A program made the position numbers and the translations under genes. Positions 18,591 to 28,268 of a DNA stretch of 64,000 bases are shown here, one piece after another. Under the pieces are notes generated by a model that saw nothing but the letters and a program-made list of their open reading frames with translations, was not told where the DNA came from and searched no databases. Positions within the stretch are counted from its first letter, which is position 1, and each line of letters opens with the position of its first letter. The stretch lies in contig NZ_CP082928.1 in the NCBI RefSeq assembly GCF_023517795.1, positions 2,046,001 through 2,110,000 of the forward strand, given 5' to 3'. The stretch is from Pseudomonas fulva (GTDB taxonomy: Bacteria > Pseudomonadota > Gammaproteobacteria > Pseudomonadales > Pseudomonadaceae).

Positions 18591-19700
18591 ATGCCGCCCG
18601 TACCGACCTCTGCGTTGCCTCGCCTTGTCGCGGCCCTGCTGGCTTTCGCGCTGCTGGCCGGCTGCGCCGACGAGCCGCCGCCCGCGCCGAAGAACCCGCG
18701 AGTGAAGGTGGCCACGGTCAGTCAGGTCGATTACGCGGCGGATGCCACCATCACCGGCGATATCCAGGCGCGGGTGCAGACCGACCTGTCGTTTCGCGTG
18801 GGCGGCAAGATCACCGAGCGCCTGGTGGATGTCGGCGATAGGGTAAAGGCCGACCAGGTGCTGGCGCGTCTCGACCCGCAGGACCAGCGCAACGCGGTGC
18901 GCTCCGCCGAAGCGGCCGCCGAAGCCGCCCGCGCCCAGGTGAAACTCAGCGCCGCCAACCTGTGGCGCCAACAGCAGCTGCTGCCCAAGGGCTACACCAG
19001 CCGCAGCGAATACGACAGTGCCCTGGCCAGTGACCGCAGCGCGCGCAACAGCCTGGCCGCCGCCCAGGCGCAGCTGGCCGATGCCCGCGAACAGGCCGGC
19101 TATACCGAACTGCGCGCCGAAAGCGACGGGGTGATCACCGCCCGCCAGGCCGAGGTCGGTCAGGTGGTGCAGGCCGCCACGCCGATCTTCGGCCTGGCCC
19201 GCGAGGGCGAGCGCGATGCGGTGTTCAACGTCTTCGAAGCGCTGCTGGTCGAGCCCGGCCAGCAGTTGCGCGTCAGCCTGCTGGACGACCCCGAGGTAAG
19301 CGCCAGCGGCACGGTGCGCGAGGTCAACCCGCAGGTGTCGGCGCAGAGTGGCACCGTGCAGGTGAAGGTCGGCCTGGAGCAGGTGCCGGCGGCAATGACC
19401 CTGGGTTCCACCGTCAGCGCCCATGTCAGCAACCCGGCGGTGCGCAGTGTCGAGCTGCCCTGGTCGGCGCTCACCAAGGCCGAGCGCGAGCCGGCGGTGT
19501 GGCGCCTGGGCGGCGATGACATCGTGCAGCTGCACCCGGTGCAGGTCGGCCGCTACCTGACCGACAAGGTCATCATCCGCGCCGGCCTGGACGATGGCGA
19601 CCGCGTGGTGGTGGCCGGCGGGCAGTTGCTGCACCCGGGCCAGAAGGTGGAAGTCGCCGAGGCCCGCGAGCAGGAGCAGCAACAGGAGCAGCAGCCATGA
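18591..19700 (+). CDS. RND efflux adaptor lipoprotein 1 (TriA-like)
   Basis: Membrane fusion protein of 369 residues. The signal sequence ends in the lipobox LLAGC, so it is an inner-membrane-anchored periplasmic lipoprotein. The lipoyl half-motifs flank a helical hairpin (VKADQVLARLDPQDQRNAV and LRAESDGVITARQAEVGQVV). It is the first of two adaptors in a row, as in TriABC of P. aeruginosa, which works with outer membrane protein OpmH. It overlaps the next gene by 4 bases. No outer membrane partner or repressor gene is adjacent. Confidence 0.88.
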   Translation: MPPVPTSALPRLVAALLAFALLAGCADEPPPAPKNPRVKVATVSQVDYAADATITGDIQARVQTDLSFRVGGKITERLVDVGDRVKADQVLARLDPQDQRNAVRSAEAAAEAARAQVKLSAANLWRQQQLLPKGYTSRSEYDSALASDRSARNSLAAAQAQLADAREQAGYTELRAESDGVITARQAEVGQVVQAATPIFGLAREGERDAVFNVFEALLVEPGQQLRVSLLDDPEVSASGTVREVNPQVSAQSGTVQVKVGLEQVPAAMTLGSTVSAHVSNPAVRSVELPWSALTKAEREPAVWRLGGDDIVQLHPVQVGRYLTDKVIIRAGLDDGDRVVVAGGQLLHPGQKVEVAEAREQEQQQEQQP

Positions 19701-20761
19701 ACCGTGCTATCCCGTTCGCGCTGATCGCCGCGCTGCTCGCAGGCTGCGCCGAGGACGACAAACCCGAGCCGATCCGCCCGGTGCTGTATACCGAGGTGCA
19801 GCAGCAGGATCAGCAGGTGCTCGGCCGCTTCGCCGGCACCATCGAGGCGCGGGTGCAGAGCACCCTGGGCTTTCGCGTTGGTGGGCGGGTCGCCCAGCGC
19901 CTGGTGGATGCCGGTGCCGAAGTGAAGGCTGGAACCACCCTGGCCACCCTCGACCCCACCGACCAGCAGAACGCCCTGCGTGCCAGCGAAGGCGATCAGG
20001 CGCGCAGCGAAGCGCAGTGGATCAACGCCCAGGCCAATGCCCGGCGCCAGCAGGAACTGTTCGACCGTGGCGTCGGTGCCAAGGCCACCCTGGAGCAGGC
20101 CCAGACCGAGCTGAGCAACGCCCGCAGCAACCGCGAGCAGGCCGAGGCCGCCACCCGCCAGGCCCGCGACCGGCTCGCCTACGGCACCCTGAGCAGCGAC
20201 TTCGATGCGGTGGTCACCGCCTGGCACGTCGAGGCCGGCCAGGTGGTCGGCGCCGGCCAGGAGGTGGTTACCCTGGCCCGCCCGGACGTGCGCGAAGCGG
20301 TGTTCGACCTGCCCGTGGAGCTGGCTGACGGGCTCGACGATCAGGTGCAGTTCAACGTCGCCTCGCAGCTCGACCCGAGCATCGCCACCCGTGGTCGGCT
20401 GCGCGAGCTGGAGCCGCGCGCCGACGCCGCCACCCGCACCCGCCGCGCCCGCCTGACCCTGGAAGACACGCCGCCCGGCCTGCGCCTGGGCACCGCCGTG
20501 GCCATCAGCCTGACCCGCGCGCAGACGCCACGCAGCCTGCTGCCGGCCGCCGCCGTGCAGGAAATCGACGGCCAGAGCCGCGTCTGGGTGATCGACACCG
20601 GGGCCAAGACCGTGCACCCGCGCAACGTGCGGGTGGTCGGCCGCGAAGGCGCACAGATCAGCGTCGAAGGCCTTGCGGCCGGCGACAAGGTAGTCAGCGC
20701 CGGCCTGAGCGAGCTCAGGGACGGCCAGCAGATCCGCATCGATGAGGGCGTCGCACCATGA
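19697..20761 (+). CDS. RND efflux adaptor lipoprotein 2 (TriB-like)
   Basis: Second membrane fusion protein, 354 residues, with lipobox LLAGC at about residue 17. The lipoyl and hairpin segments resemble the first adaptor (LGFRVGGRVAQRLVDAG; STLGFR versus DLSFR), so the pair arose by duplication. It overlaps the first adaptor and the pump gene by 4 bases each. In TriABC both adaptors are needed for assembly; that is family knowledge, not shown here. Confidence 0.88.
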   Translation: MNRAIPFALIAALLAGCAEDDKPEPIRPVLYTEVQQQDQQVLGRFAGTIEARVQSTLGFRVGGRVAQRLVDAGAEVKAGTTLATLDPTDQQNALRASEGDQARSEAQWINAQANARRQQELFDRGVGAKATLEQAQTELSNARSNREQAEAATRQARDRLAYGTLSSDFDAVVTAWHVEAGQVVGAGQEVVTLARPDVREAVFDLPVELADGLDDQVQFNVASQLDPSIATRGRLRELEPRADAATRTRRARLTLEDTPPGLRLGTAVAISLTRAQTPRSLLPAAAVQEIDGQSRVWVIDTGAKTVHPRNVRVVGREGAQISVEGLAAGDKVVSAGLSELRDGQQIRIDEGVAP

Positions 20762-23700
20762 CCCAGCAGGCGCCGCGCAAGGACGGCTTCAACCTTTCAG
20801 ACTGGGCGCTGCGCCACCAGTCGTTCGTCTGGTACCTGATGTTTGTGTCGCTGCTGATGGGCGTGATCTCTTACATGAACCTGGGCCGCGAGGAAGACCC
20901 GGCGTTCACCATCAAGACCATGGTCATCCAGACCCGCTGGCCCGGCGCCACGGTCGACGAAACCCTCAGCCAGGTCACCGACCGCATCGAGAAGAAGCTC
21001 GAGGAACTGGACTCGCTGGATTACGTGAAGAGTTACACACGCCCCGGCGAATCGACGGTGATGGTGTTCCTGCGCGACACCACCAAGGCCGACGCTATCG
21101 ACGGCATCTGGTACCAGGTCCGCAAGAAGATCGACGACATTCGTGGCGAGTTTCCCCAGGGGCTGCAAGGGCCGTCGTTCAACGACGAATTCGGCGACGT
21201 GTTCGGCTCCATCTACGCCTTCACCGGCGATGGCCTGAGCATGCGCCAGCTGCGCGACTACGTGGAGCGGGTGCGCGCCGAGATCCGCAGCGTGCCGGAC
21301 CTGGGCAAGGTGCAGATGGTCGGCCAGCAGAACGAAGTGTTCTACCTCAATTTCTCGACCCGCAAGCTGGCCGCCCTGGGCATCGATCAGCGCCAGGTGA
21401 TCCAGAGCCTGCAGGCGCAGAACGCGGTGACCCCCTCCGGGGTGATCGAGGCCGGCCCGGAGCGGATTTCCGTGCGCACCAGTGGCCAGTTCGCCTCGGA
21501 AGCCGACCTGCGCAACGTCAACCTGCGCCTCGACGATCGCTTCTACCGCCTGACCGATATCGCCGAGATCAGCCGCGGCTACGTCGACCCGCCCCAGGCG
21601 CTGTTCCGCTACAACGGCAAGCCGGCCATCGGCCTGGCCATCGCCATGCGCGACGGCGGCAATATCCAGACCTTCGGAGAGGCCCTGCACGGGCGCATGG
21701 ACCAGTTGACTGCCGAGCTGCCGGTGGGCGTTGGGGTGCACGTGGTCTCCGACCAGGCCGAAGTGGTCGAGGAAGCGGTCAGCGGCTTTACCCGCGCACT
21801 GTTCGAGGCGGTGCTGATCGTCATGCTGGTGAGCTTCGTCAGCCTCGGCATTCGCGCCGGCCTGGTGGTCGCCTGCTCGATTCCGCTGGTGCTGGCCATG
21901 GTGTTCATGTTCATGGAATACAGCGGCATCACCATGCAGCGCATCTCCCTGGGCGCGCTGATCATCGCCCTCGGGCTGATGGTCGACGACGCGATGATCA
22001 CCGTCGAGGTGATGGTCACGCGCCTGGAAAAAGGCGACTCACTGCACGACGCCGGCACCTTCGCCTACACGTCCACAGCCTTTCCGATGCTTACCGGCAC
22101 CTTGGTGACGGTAGCCGGCTTCGTGCCCATCGGCCTCAATGCCAGCTCGGCGGGCGAGTACACCTTCACCCTGTTCGCGGTGATCGCCGTGGCGCTGTCG
22201 CTGTCCTGGCTGGTGGCCGTGGTGTTCGCCCCGGTGATCGCCGTGCATATCCTGCCCAAGCGCATGAAGGAAAAGCAAAGCGGCCCGGGCCGCATCGCCC
22301 GCGCCTTCGACAAGGGCCTGCTGCTGGCCATGCGGCACCGCTGGTGGACCATCGGCCTGACCATCGCTCTGTTCGTCGCCTCCCTGGCCGGCATGACGAT
22401 GGTCCAAAGCCAGTTCTTCCCGGCCTCGGATCGCCCGGAAATTCTCGTCGACCTCAACCTGCCGCAGAACGCCTCGATCAACGAGACCCGCGCCCAGGTC
22501 GACCGCCTCGAAGCCAGCCTGCAGGGCGACGAGGACATCGCCCGCTGGAGCACCTACATCGGCCAGGGCGCCCTGCGCTTCTACCTGCCACTCGACCAGC
22601 AGTTGCAGAACCCCTTCTATGCCCAGCTGGTGATCGTCGCCCAGGACATCGATGCCCGCGACCGCCTGGTGGCCAAGCTCAACAAGCGCCTGCGCGAGGA
22701 CTTCGTCGGCATCGGCAGCTTCGTGCAGCCCCTGGAAATGGGCCCGCCGGTGGGCCGGCCGATCCAGTATCGGATCAGCGGCGCGGACGTCGACCAGGTG
22801 CGCAAGCACGCCCTGGAACTGGCCACCCTGCTGGACAAGAACCCGGACATCGGCGAGATGGTTTACGACTGGAACGAGCCCGGCAAGGTGCTGCGCATCG
22901 ACGTCGCCCAGGACAAGGCGCGGCAGTTCGGGCTGTCCTCCGAGGACGTCGCCAACCTGCTCAATGGCATCGTCAGCGGCACCACGGTCACCCAGGTGAA
23001 GGACGACATCTACCTGATCGACGTGATCGGCCGCGCCGAAGACAGCGAACGCAGCTCGCCGCAGACCCTGGAAAACCTGCAGATCGTCAACCCGAACGGC
23101 GTGGCCATCCCGCTGCGCGCCTTCGCCACCGTCGGCTACGAGCTGGAGCAGCCGCTGGTATGGCGCCGTGATCGCAAGCCGACCATCACCCTAAAGGCCG
23201 CGGTGGTCAGCGATATCCAGCCCACCGACCTGGTAGCGGACCTTGCACCGGAGATTCAGAAATTCTCGGACGCGCTACCCAACGGCTATAGCGTCGCCAC
23301 CGGCGGCACCGTGGAAGAAAGCGGCAAGGCCCAGGGGCCGATCGCCAGCGTGCTGCCGCTGATGCTGTTCCTGATGGCCACCTTCCTGATGATCCAGTTG
23401 CACAGCGTGGCCAAGACCTTCCTGGTGTTCAGCGTGGCGCCCCTGGGCCTGATCGGCGTGGTGCTGGCCCTGGTGCCGACCGGCACGCCGCTGGGCTTCG
23501 TGGCGATTCTCGGCGTGCTGGCGCTGATCGGCATCATCATCCGCAACTCGGTGATTCTGGTGACCCAGATCGACGAGTTCGAACGCGGCGGCGACTCACC
23601 CTGGCAGGCGGTGATCGACGCCACCCACCACCGCCGCCGGCCGATCCTGCTGACCGCCGCCGCCGCCAGCCTGGGCATGATACCCATCGCCCGCGAAGTG

Positions 23701-23844
23701 TTCTGGGGGCCGATGGCCTACGCGATGATCGGCGGCATCTTCAGCGCCACCCTGCTGACCCTGCTGTTCCTGCCGGCGCTGTATGTGGCGTGGTATCGGA
23801 TCGAGGAGCCTTCTGAAAAGGAGCGGGAGGAGGCGCCGGCTTGA
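20758..23844 (+). CDS. RND multidrug efflux transporter (TriC-like)
   Basis: Inner-membrane RND transporter of 1028 residues, with an N-terminal helix near SFVWYLMFVSLLMGVISYM and two large periplasmic loops. The helix 4 motif LGLMVDDAMITVEVM carries the two Asp residues of proton relay. A C-terminal membrane half is near GVLALIGIIIRNSVI. It belongs to the AcrB/TriC superfamily rather than to the heavy-metal pumps. The double adaptor suggests TriABC, which exports triclosan and other hydrophobic compounds; the substrate here is not determined. Confidence 0.9.
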   Translation: MTQQAPRKDGFNLSDWALRHQSFVWYLMFVSLLMGVISYMNLGREEDPAFTIKTMVIQTRWPGATVDETLSQVTDRIEKKLEELDSLDYVKSYTRPGESTVMVFLRDTTKADAIDGIWYQVRKKIDDIRGEFPQGLQGPSFNDEFGDVFGSIYAFTGDGLSMRQLRDYVERVRAEIRSVPDLGKVQMVGQQNEVFYLNFSTRKLAALGIDQRQVIQSLQAQNAVTPSGVIEAGPERISVRTSGQFASEADLRNVNLRLDDRFYRLTDIAEISRGYVDPPQALFRYNGKPAIGLAIAMRDGGNIQTFGEALHGRMDQLTAELPVGVGVHVVSDQAEVVEEAVSGFTRALFEAVLIVMLVSFVSLGIRAGLVVACSIPLVLAMVFMFMEYSGITMQRISLGALIIALGLMVDDAMITVEVMVTRLEKGDSLHDAGTFAYTSTAFPMLTGTLVTVAGFVPIGLNASSAGEYTFTLFAVIAVALSLSWLVAVVFAPVIAVHILPKRMKEKQSGPGRIARAFDKGLLLAMRHRWWTIGLTIALFVASLAGMTMVQSQFFPASDRPEILVDLNLPQNASINETRAQVDRLEASLQGDEDIARWSTYIGQGALRFYLPLDQQLQNPFYAQLVIVAQDIDARDRLVAKLNKRLREDFVGIGSFVQPLEMGPPVGRPIQYRISGADVDQVRKHALELATLLDKNPDIGEMVYDWNEPGKVLRIDVAQDKARQFGLSSEDVANLLNGIVSGTTVTQVKDDIYLIDVIGRAEDSERSSPQTLENLQIVNPNGVAIPLRAFATVGYELEQPLVWRRDRKPTITLKAAVVSDIQPTDLVADLAPEIQKFSDALPNGYSVATGGTVEESGKAQGPIASVLPLMLFLMATFLMIQLHSVAKTFLVFSVAPLGLIGVVLALVPTGTPLGFVAILGVLALIGIIIRNSVILVTQIDEFERGGDSPWQAVIDATHHRRRPILLTAAAASLGMIPIAREVFWGPMAYAMIGGIFSATLLTLLFLPALYVAWYRIEEPSEKEREEAPA

Positions 23845-23894
23845 GGTGAATGGCCTATCGCGTGCTGTCAGTGAGATTGACGGTGCTCGATAGG

Positions 23895-23971
23895 CCGTCC
23901 GCGGGCATGGCCCGCTCCCACAAGTTTGGCGGTGCGCTCAGATCCCGTGGGAGCTGGCCATGCCCGCGAAA
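23895..23971. repeat. Inverted pair of REP elements
   Basis: REP units at 23899-23922 (GCGGGCATGGCCCGCTCCCA) and 23946-23971 (GTGGGAGCTGGCCATGCCCG) face each other. They end next to the 3' end of the RAYT pseudogene. Their GTGGGAGC heads match the units at 9112-9162 and 24683-24707. Confidence 0.85.
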
Positions 23972-23992
23972 AAATCCAGCAGTCACCTCCCC

Positions 23993-24460
23993 CTAAAGCC
24001 AGACCGCATTCCAGAACGGATAGTCACCCAGCCGCCTGACCAACCCAGCCCTCAGCGGATTGGCCACGATATAGCGCGCCACACCGAGCAAATCCTCCTC
24101 GGCTCGCAAGCCATGATCATGGAAGCCCGCCACTCAGATACCCCGCTCGGTGCCCGCGCACTTTCCCGCCATCCGACTGCTCGACGACTTCAGCCGATTC
24201 ACCAAAGCAGCCAGGCTGTCCACCTCGCCCAGCTGAATCAGCCAATGGGCATGATCCGGCATCAACACCCAGGCGAGCATATGGCTGTCACGAAGGAGCC
24301 TTGGCGTTTCGAAACAGCGGGCAGCCGCACAGCCAGCGGGAAAGTGGCTGAATACCGGCTGGCGGTCACGGGTGATGGTAGTGATCAGATAGGCCGTTCC
24401 GGGGCAGGAAGCGCGGCCTCTGCGCAGGGCGCGATAGCCCGGTTTCGAGGGCACCGGCAT
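23993..24460 (-). pseudogene. REP-associated tyrosine transposase (RAYT) with internal stop
   Basis: A single frame of 155 codons plus stop encodes a Y1 (IS200-like) RAYT: MPVPSKPGYRALRRGRASCP, then LITTITRDRQPVF, the metal-binding HAH in MPDHAHWLIQL, and the tyrosine region ARYIVANPLRAGLVRRLG. It is interrupted by one TGA at 24134-24136. The conserved family phrase IWQAGFHDH reads I-stop-VAGFHDH, so a TGG to TGA change is likely. Everything after the stop remains in frame, indicating recent loss. REP units flank it on both sides, as expected for these transposases. Confidence 0.85.
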
Positions 24461-24511
24461 GAATCGACCTCCGTGTTGATTCAGTGGTGCCAGTGTAGTG
24501 CTCGCTATCCT

Positions 24512-24550
24512 TTCGCGCGCATGGCGCGCTCCCACAAAATGTGTGGGAGC
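24512..24550. repeat. REP element pair, partly degenerate
   Basis: A REP unit at 24512-24537 (CGCGCGCATGGCGCGCTCCC) is followed by an opposite GTGGGAGC head at 24543-24550 whose body is diverged (to about 24576). It lies just upstream of the RAYT pseudogene start. Confidence 0.75.
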
Positions 24551-24682
24551 CATCCGAAGCATGGGAGCGGGCGGGGACACACCTAGTCCATGCCCGCGAC
24601 ACGAGCAACAGCGATCTCAACTTAGAGCCAGGCCTCCACGCGCATAGCTCGCTCTCCAGAGGATCCAAGGGCCCCGCCCAGC

Positions 24683-24707
24683 TGTGGGAGCGGGCCATGC
24701 CCGCGAA
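24683..24707. repeat. REP element
   Basis: A single unit, GTGGGAGCGGGCCATGCCCG followed by CGAAAAA, directly after the stop of the sigma54 activator gene. Same family as the units at 23946 and 9138. Confidence 0.85.
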
Positions 24708-24713
24708 AAAATC

Positions 24714-26480
24714 TCAGCCACCCCGCCCCCGCTTCAGCCGATACGCGAACTGCGCCCGGCTCAGCCCCAGCATACGGGCCGCCGCAGCCAGGTTGCCGGC
24801 GCTGCGTTGCAAGGCTTGCTCCAGCAACTGGTTCTCGACAGCCTCCAGCGACAGGCTGGCATCAGGCAGATCCGGGCAACCGAGCCGCGTCAGCAGGTCC
24901 ACTTCGCCGGGCTGCTCCTGATGCTGAACCAGGCGCCCCTGCTGCAGCAGCGAATAGAACTCGGCCGGCAGCTCCTCGTCGCGAAACAGGTGATTGAGGT
25001 CGATGGGTGCGCCGTCGTTGCTGGCGATCACCCCGCGCTCGATCAGGTTCTGCAGCTCGCGGATATTGCCGGGGAAGCTGTAATTGAGCAGCGCCTTGAG
25101 GCCGCGCATGGTCAGGCCGACCGGCGTACGCCCGTAGCGCTCGCAGTAGCGGCGCATGAAGAAATCCACCAGCAGCGGGATGTCGTCACGCCGTTCGCGC
25201 AGCGGCGGGATAAGGATCGGGTAGACGTTGAGCCGGTAGTACAGGTCTTCACGGAATTCGCCACGGCGCACCGCCGCACGCAGGTCGACGTTGGTGGCGG
25301 CGATCACCCGCACGTCGATGCTGATCACCGAGGTGCCGCCGACCCGCTCGATCTCGCGTTCCTGCAGGGCACGCAGCAGCTTGCCCTGTCCTGGCAGGCT
25401 CAGGCAGGCCACTTCGTCGAGAAACAGCGTGCCACCCTGGGCGCGTTCGAAGCGCCCGGGCCGTGAATGGCTGGCGCCGGTGTAGGCACCGCGCTCGACG
25501 CCGAACAGCTCGGCCTCGATCAGGCTTTCGGCGATGGCCGCGCAGTTGAGGGCCACGAACGGACCATCGCGGCGCTCGCTCATGCGGTGCAAATTGCTGG
25601 CGAACAGTTCCTTGCCCACCCCGGACTCACCGCCGAACAGCACCGTGGCCGGGGTGCGGGCCACCCGCTGCAGCGACTGGAAGGCGGCGTTGAAGGCCGC
25701 CGAGGCGCGGATCATGCGGCCCTCGTCGGCTTCCCCCGCGCTGGCCGGCAACGGCCGATAGGGCGCGCGCTCTACGCCGCTGCGCTCGCCCTCTTCGGCG
25801 GAGGCATTAAGGTAACGCAAGTCCTCGTCCACGTCACCCCACAGTTCGGCGGTCTTGCCCAGCACGCGGCACACCTGGTGGCCCATGGCGCGGCACTCGA
25901 CTTCGCGAAACACCACCAGGCGGCCGAACAGGCCACTTACGTAACCGGTGGCGTAGCCCAGTTCCATCCAGCAGGCCGGGTCGTTGCCGATGCCGTAGGC
26001 GGCGATGTGCTCGTCGTCTTCGTGGGCGTGATGCCAGAGAAACTCGCCGTCGTAATGGCCGCGGTCGACATCGAATTCGAAGTGCAGCGGCTCCACCTTG
26101 ACCATGCCTTCCAGGCCGTGCAGACGGATGCCGGCGGCGAAGATCGACGCTGGCTCGGCGTCCGCCCAGCGCTGCTGCACCAGCCGCGCATCGCGGGCGC
26201 CGGACAGATACCCCGCACGGGTCAGCAGGCCGCGGGCGCGCTCCAGGCCGAGGCTGTCGATCAGCTCACGGCGCAGCGCGCCGAGCGCCTCGCAATGCAG
26301 CAACACCATGCGCTGGTCGTTGAGCCAGATACGCCCGTCGCCCGGCGAGAAGAACAGGCATTCGGTGAGGTCGCGCAGGGTCGGCGCACTCCGCCAGTCC
26401 AGGGCATCGCTGGCGCCGCGGTAATGGGGCGTCTCGATGGCCTGCAGGGCATCCAGGGAAATGCGGCGCGGCTCGACCAT
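24714..26480 (-). CDS. XylR/DmpR-type sigma54 activator of aromatic catabolism
   Basis: Regulator of 588 residues. Domain order: XylR_N effector domain (about 15-115; [20 protein letters not shown]), V4R domain (about 130-195; ending [15 protein letters not shown]), AAA+ sigma54-activation domain with Walker A GESGVGKE (about 280) and the GAYTGA loop that contacts sigma54, then a C-terminal Fis-type helix-turn-helix ([18 protein letters not shown]). Such proteins sense an aromatic compound directly and activate a -24/-12 promoter. Divergent from the aldehyde dehydrogenase operon, whose upstream region holds both elements. Confidence 0.9.
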   Translation of the reverse strand: MVEPRRISLDALQAIETPHYRGASDALDWRSAPTLRDLTECLFFSPGDGRIWLNDQRMVLLHCEALGALRRELIDSLGLERARGLLTRAGYLSGARDARLVQQRWADAEPASIFAAGIRLHGLEGMVKVEPLHFEFDVDRGHYDGEFLWHHAHEDDEHIAAYGIGNDPACWMELGYATGYVSGLFGRLVVFREVECRAMGHQVCRVLGKTAELWGDVDEDLRYLNASAEEGERSGVERAPYRPLPASAGEADEGRMIRASAAFNAAFQSLQRVARTPATVLFGGESGVGKELFASNLHRMSERRDGPFVALNCAAIAESLIEAELFGVERGAYTGASHSRPGRFERAQGGTLFLDEVACLSLPGQGKLLRALQEREIERVGGTSVISIDVRVIAATNVDLRAAVRRGEFREDLYYRLNVYPILIPPLRERRDDIPLLVDFFMRRYCERYGRTPVGLTMRGLKALLNYSFPGNIRELQNLIERGVIASNDGAPIDLNHLFRDEELPAEFYSLLQQGRLVQHQEQPGEVDLLTRLGCPDLPDASLSLEAVENQLLEQALQRSAGNLAAAARMLGLSRAQFAYRLKRGRGG

Positions 26481-26536
26481 GGGCGGCTCCTATGCTGCGC
26501 AATTCATCACATGGCACGGCGAAAACACCTGGCGAC

Positions 26537-26552
26537 TCGATCATTTGCTCAA
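26537..26552 (+). promoter_or_regulatory. Upstream activator site for the XylR-type regulator
   Basis: TCGATCATTTGCTCAA matches 13 of 16 positions of the XylR/DmpR site TTGATCAATTGATCAA as I recall it. It sits inside the inverted repeat CTCGAT-N10-ATCGAG (26536-26557). It centres about 144 bases before the predicted transcription start. Confidence 0.65.
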
Positions 26553-26662
26553 TCGAGAGCGCCTGAAATGACCGCCTGGGCAACTACCTCAGCCTGATGA
26601 ATGCACCCAACTCGTTGAAATTTTTATGGATTCTCCCAAGCGCGCGGTCTTGCCGCTGCGCT

Positions 26663-26678
26663 GGGCACGCTCCTTGCG
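26663..26678 (+). promoter_or_regulatory. Sigma54 -24/-12 promoter of the aromatic operon
   Basis: GGGCACGCTCCTTGC: GGCAC at 26664-26668, 5 bases, then TTGC at 26674-26677. The GG and GC pairs have the required spacing. Transcription would start near 26689, and the first gene starts at 26736. Confidence 0.78.
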
Positions 26679-26708
26679 ATCGGTGCTGATGCCACCGGCA
26701 CATCACTG

Positions 26709-26720
26709 AAAACAACAATA
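26709..26720 (+). promoter_or_regulatory. A-rich Hfq/Crc-like motif before the aldehyde dehydrogenase
   Basis: AAAACAACAATA, 16 bases before the ATG at 26736 and just upstream of the AAGGAG ribosome site. The same AAAACAACAA core precedes the next two genes of the operon. Confidence 0.55.
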
Positions 26721-26735
26721 CTCCAAGGAGCCACC

Positions 26736-28226
26736 ATGTCTCGACTGCCAGGATCACAATCGACCACTGCGTTGCTGGATGAAGGGCTCTGGGCGGCCAA
26801 GGTATTTTCCGGCACCTGGCGCCCCCCGCTCGCCGGCGGCCGCAACGCCGTCACCGAGCCGGCCACCGGCGAATGCCTGACCACCCCCGGCCTGGCCCGC
26901 GCCGAGGATGTCGCCCTGGCCACCGCCACGGCCGCCGCCCGGCAGCCGGCCTGGGAAGCGGTGGCGCCGCGCCAACGCGCCGATATCTTCCTGCGCGCCG
27001 CCGGGCTGCTGCAGGCCCAGGCCGACGAATGCGCGCTGTTCATCGCCCGCGAGACCGGCGGCATCCTGCTCAAGGCCCAGCATGAGGTGCGCGAAGCGGT
27101 GCTGTTCCTGCAGCTCGCCGCCGGCCAGGTGATGCAGCCCCACGGCCTGGTGCTGCCGAGCAACACCGGCACCCTGTCCTACGCGCGGCGCCTGCCCCAT
27201 GGCGTGGTCGGGGTGATCTCGCCGTTCAATTTCCCGCTGATCCTGTCGATCCGCGCGGTGGCCCCGGCCCTGGCGACGGGCAACGCGGTGGTGCTCAAGC
27301 CCGACCCGCAGACGCCGATCGCCGGCGGCTTGCTGATCGCCCGGCTGTTCGAGCTGGCCGGCCTGCCCGAGGGCGTGCTGCACGTACTGCCTGGCGGTGC
27401 CGATGCCGGCGCGGCGCTGTGCAGCGACCCACACGTGCGGATGATTTCATTCACCGGCTCCACCGCTGCCGGCCGCAAGGTGGCGGAAACCGCCGGCCGC
27501 CACCTCAAGAAAGTGGCCTTGGAACTGGGCGGCAAGAACCCGCTGATCGTCCTCGACGACGCCGATCTGGAACGCGCCCTGAGCTGCGCCAGTTGGGGCG
27601 CCTTCCTGCACCAGGGGCAGATCTGCATGGCCAGCGGGCTGATTCTGGTGCACGAGTCACTGCACGAGCGCTTCGTCGAAGGGCTGGTCGAGCGCACCCG
27701 GCGCCTGCGCGTCGGCGACCCGGCCGGCGGCGACGTACAGCTCGGCCCGATGATCAACGAGAACCAACTGGTGCGTACCCATCAGCTGGTGCTCGACAGC
27801 GTGGTGGCCGGCGCCCACCTGCACACCGGCGGCCAGTACGACGGCCTGTTCTACCAGCCCACCGTGCTCAGCCACCTCGCGCCGGGCATGCCGGCCTTCG
27901 ACACCGAGCTGTTCGGCCCGGTGGCCTGCGTGGCCAGCTTCACCAGCGACGCGCAAGCCGTCGAGCTGGCCAACCGCAGCGAGTACGGCCTCGCCGCGGC
28001 GGTGATCTCCCGCTCCGTGGGCCGTGCCATGGCGATTGGCGCCCAGCTGCGCGCCGGCATGCTGCACATCAACGACCAGACGGTGAACGACGACGGCGTC
28101 AACCCGTTCGGCGGCCGTGGCAATTCCGGCAACGGCGGCAGCATGAGCGGCCCGGCCAACTGGGACGAATTCACCCAGTGGCAATGGGTGACGGTCAAGG
28201 ACACGCCGCCGCTGTACCCCTTCTGA
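26736..28226 (+). CDS. Aromatic aldehyde dehydrogenase (benzaldehyde dehydrogenase type)
   Basis: NAD(P)-dependent aldehyde dehydrogenase of 496 residues that oxidises an aromatic aldehyde to its acid. Motifs: GVISPFNFPLILSIRAVAPA (cofactor), SFTGSTAAGRKV, catalytic Glu in ALELGGKNPLIVLDDADLE and catalytic Cys in HQGQICMASG. It most resembles XylC/AreC-type enzymes. AAGGAG lies 6 bases before the ATG. It heads an operon with an alcohol dehydrogenase and an outer-membrane channel, so it probably takes the product of the alcohol dehydrogenase. Benzyl versus coniferyl substrates cannot be separated by reading. Confidence 0.87.
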   Translation: MSRLPGSQSTTALLDEGLWAAKVFSGTWRPPLAGGRNAVTEPATGECLTTPGLARAEDVALATATAAARQPAWEAVAPRQRADIFLRAAGLLQAQADECALFIARETGGILLKAQHEVREAVLFLQLAAGQVMQPHGLVLPSNTGTLSYARRLPHGVVGVISPFNFPLILSIRAVAPALATGNAVVLKPDPQTPIAGGLLIARLFELAGLPEGVLHVLPGGADAGAALCSDPHVRMISFTGSTAAGRKVAETAGRHLKKVALELGGKNPLIVLDDADLERALSCASWGAFLHQGQICMASGLILVHESLHERFVEGLVERTRRLRVGDPAGGDVQLGPMINENQLVRTHQLVLDSVVAGAHLHTGGQYDGLFYQPTVLSHLAPGMPAFDTELFGPVACVASFTSDAQAVELANRSEYGLAAAVISRSVGRAMAIGAQLRAGMLHINDQTVNDDGVNPFGGRGNSGNGGSMSGPANWDEFTQWQWVTVKDTPPLYPF

Positions 28227-28244
28227 CTCATCACCGACTCGCCC

Positions 28245-28262
28245 ACAAAAACAACAAGAGGA
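28245..28262 (+). promoter_or_regulatory. A-rich Hfq/Crc-like motif before the SDR gene
   Basis: ACAAAAACAACAAGAGG overlaps the ribosome site of the gene at 28269. It has three AAn repeats, the pattern recognised by Hfq with Crc. Nearly the same sequence recurs at 29060. Confidence 0.6.
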
Positions 28263-28268
28263 CTCACC

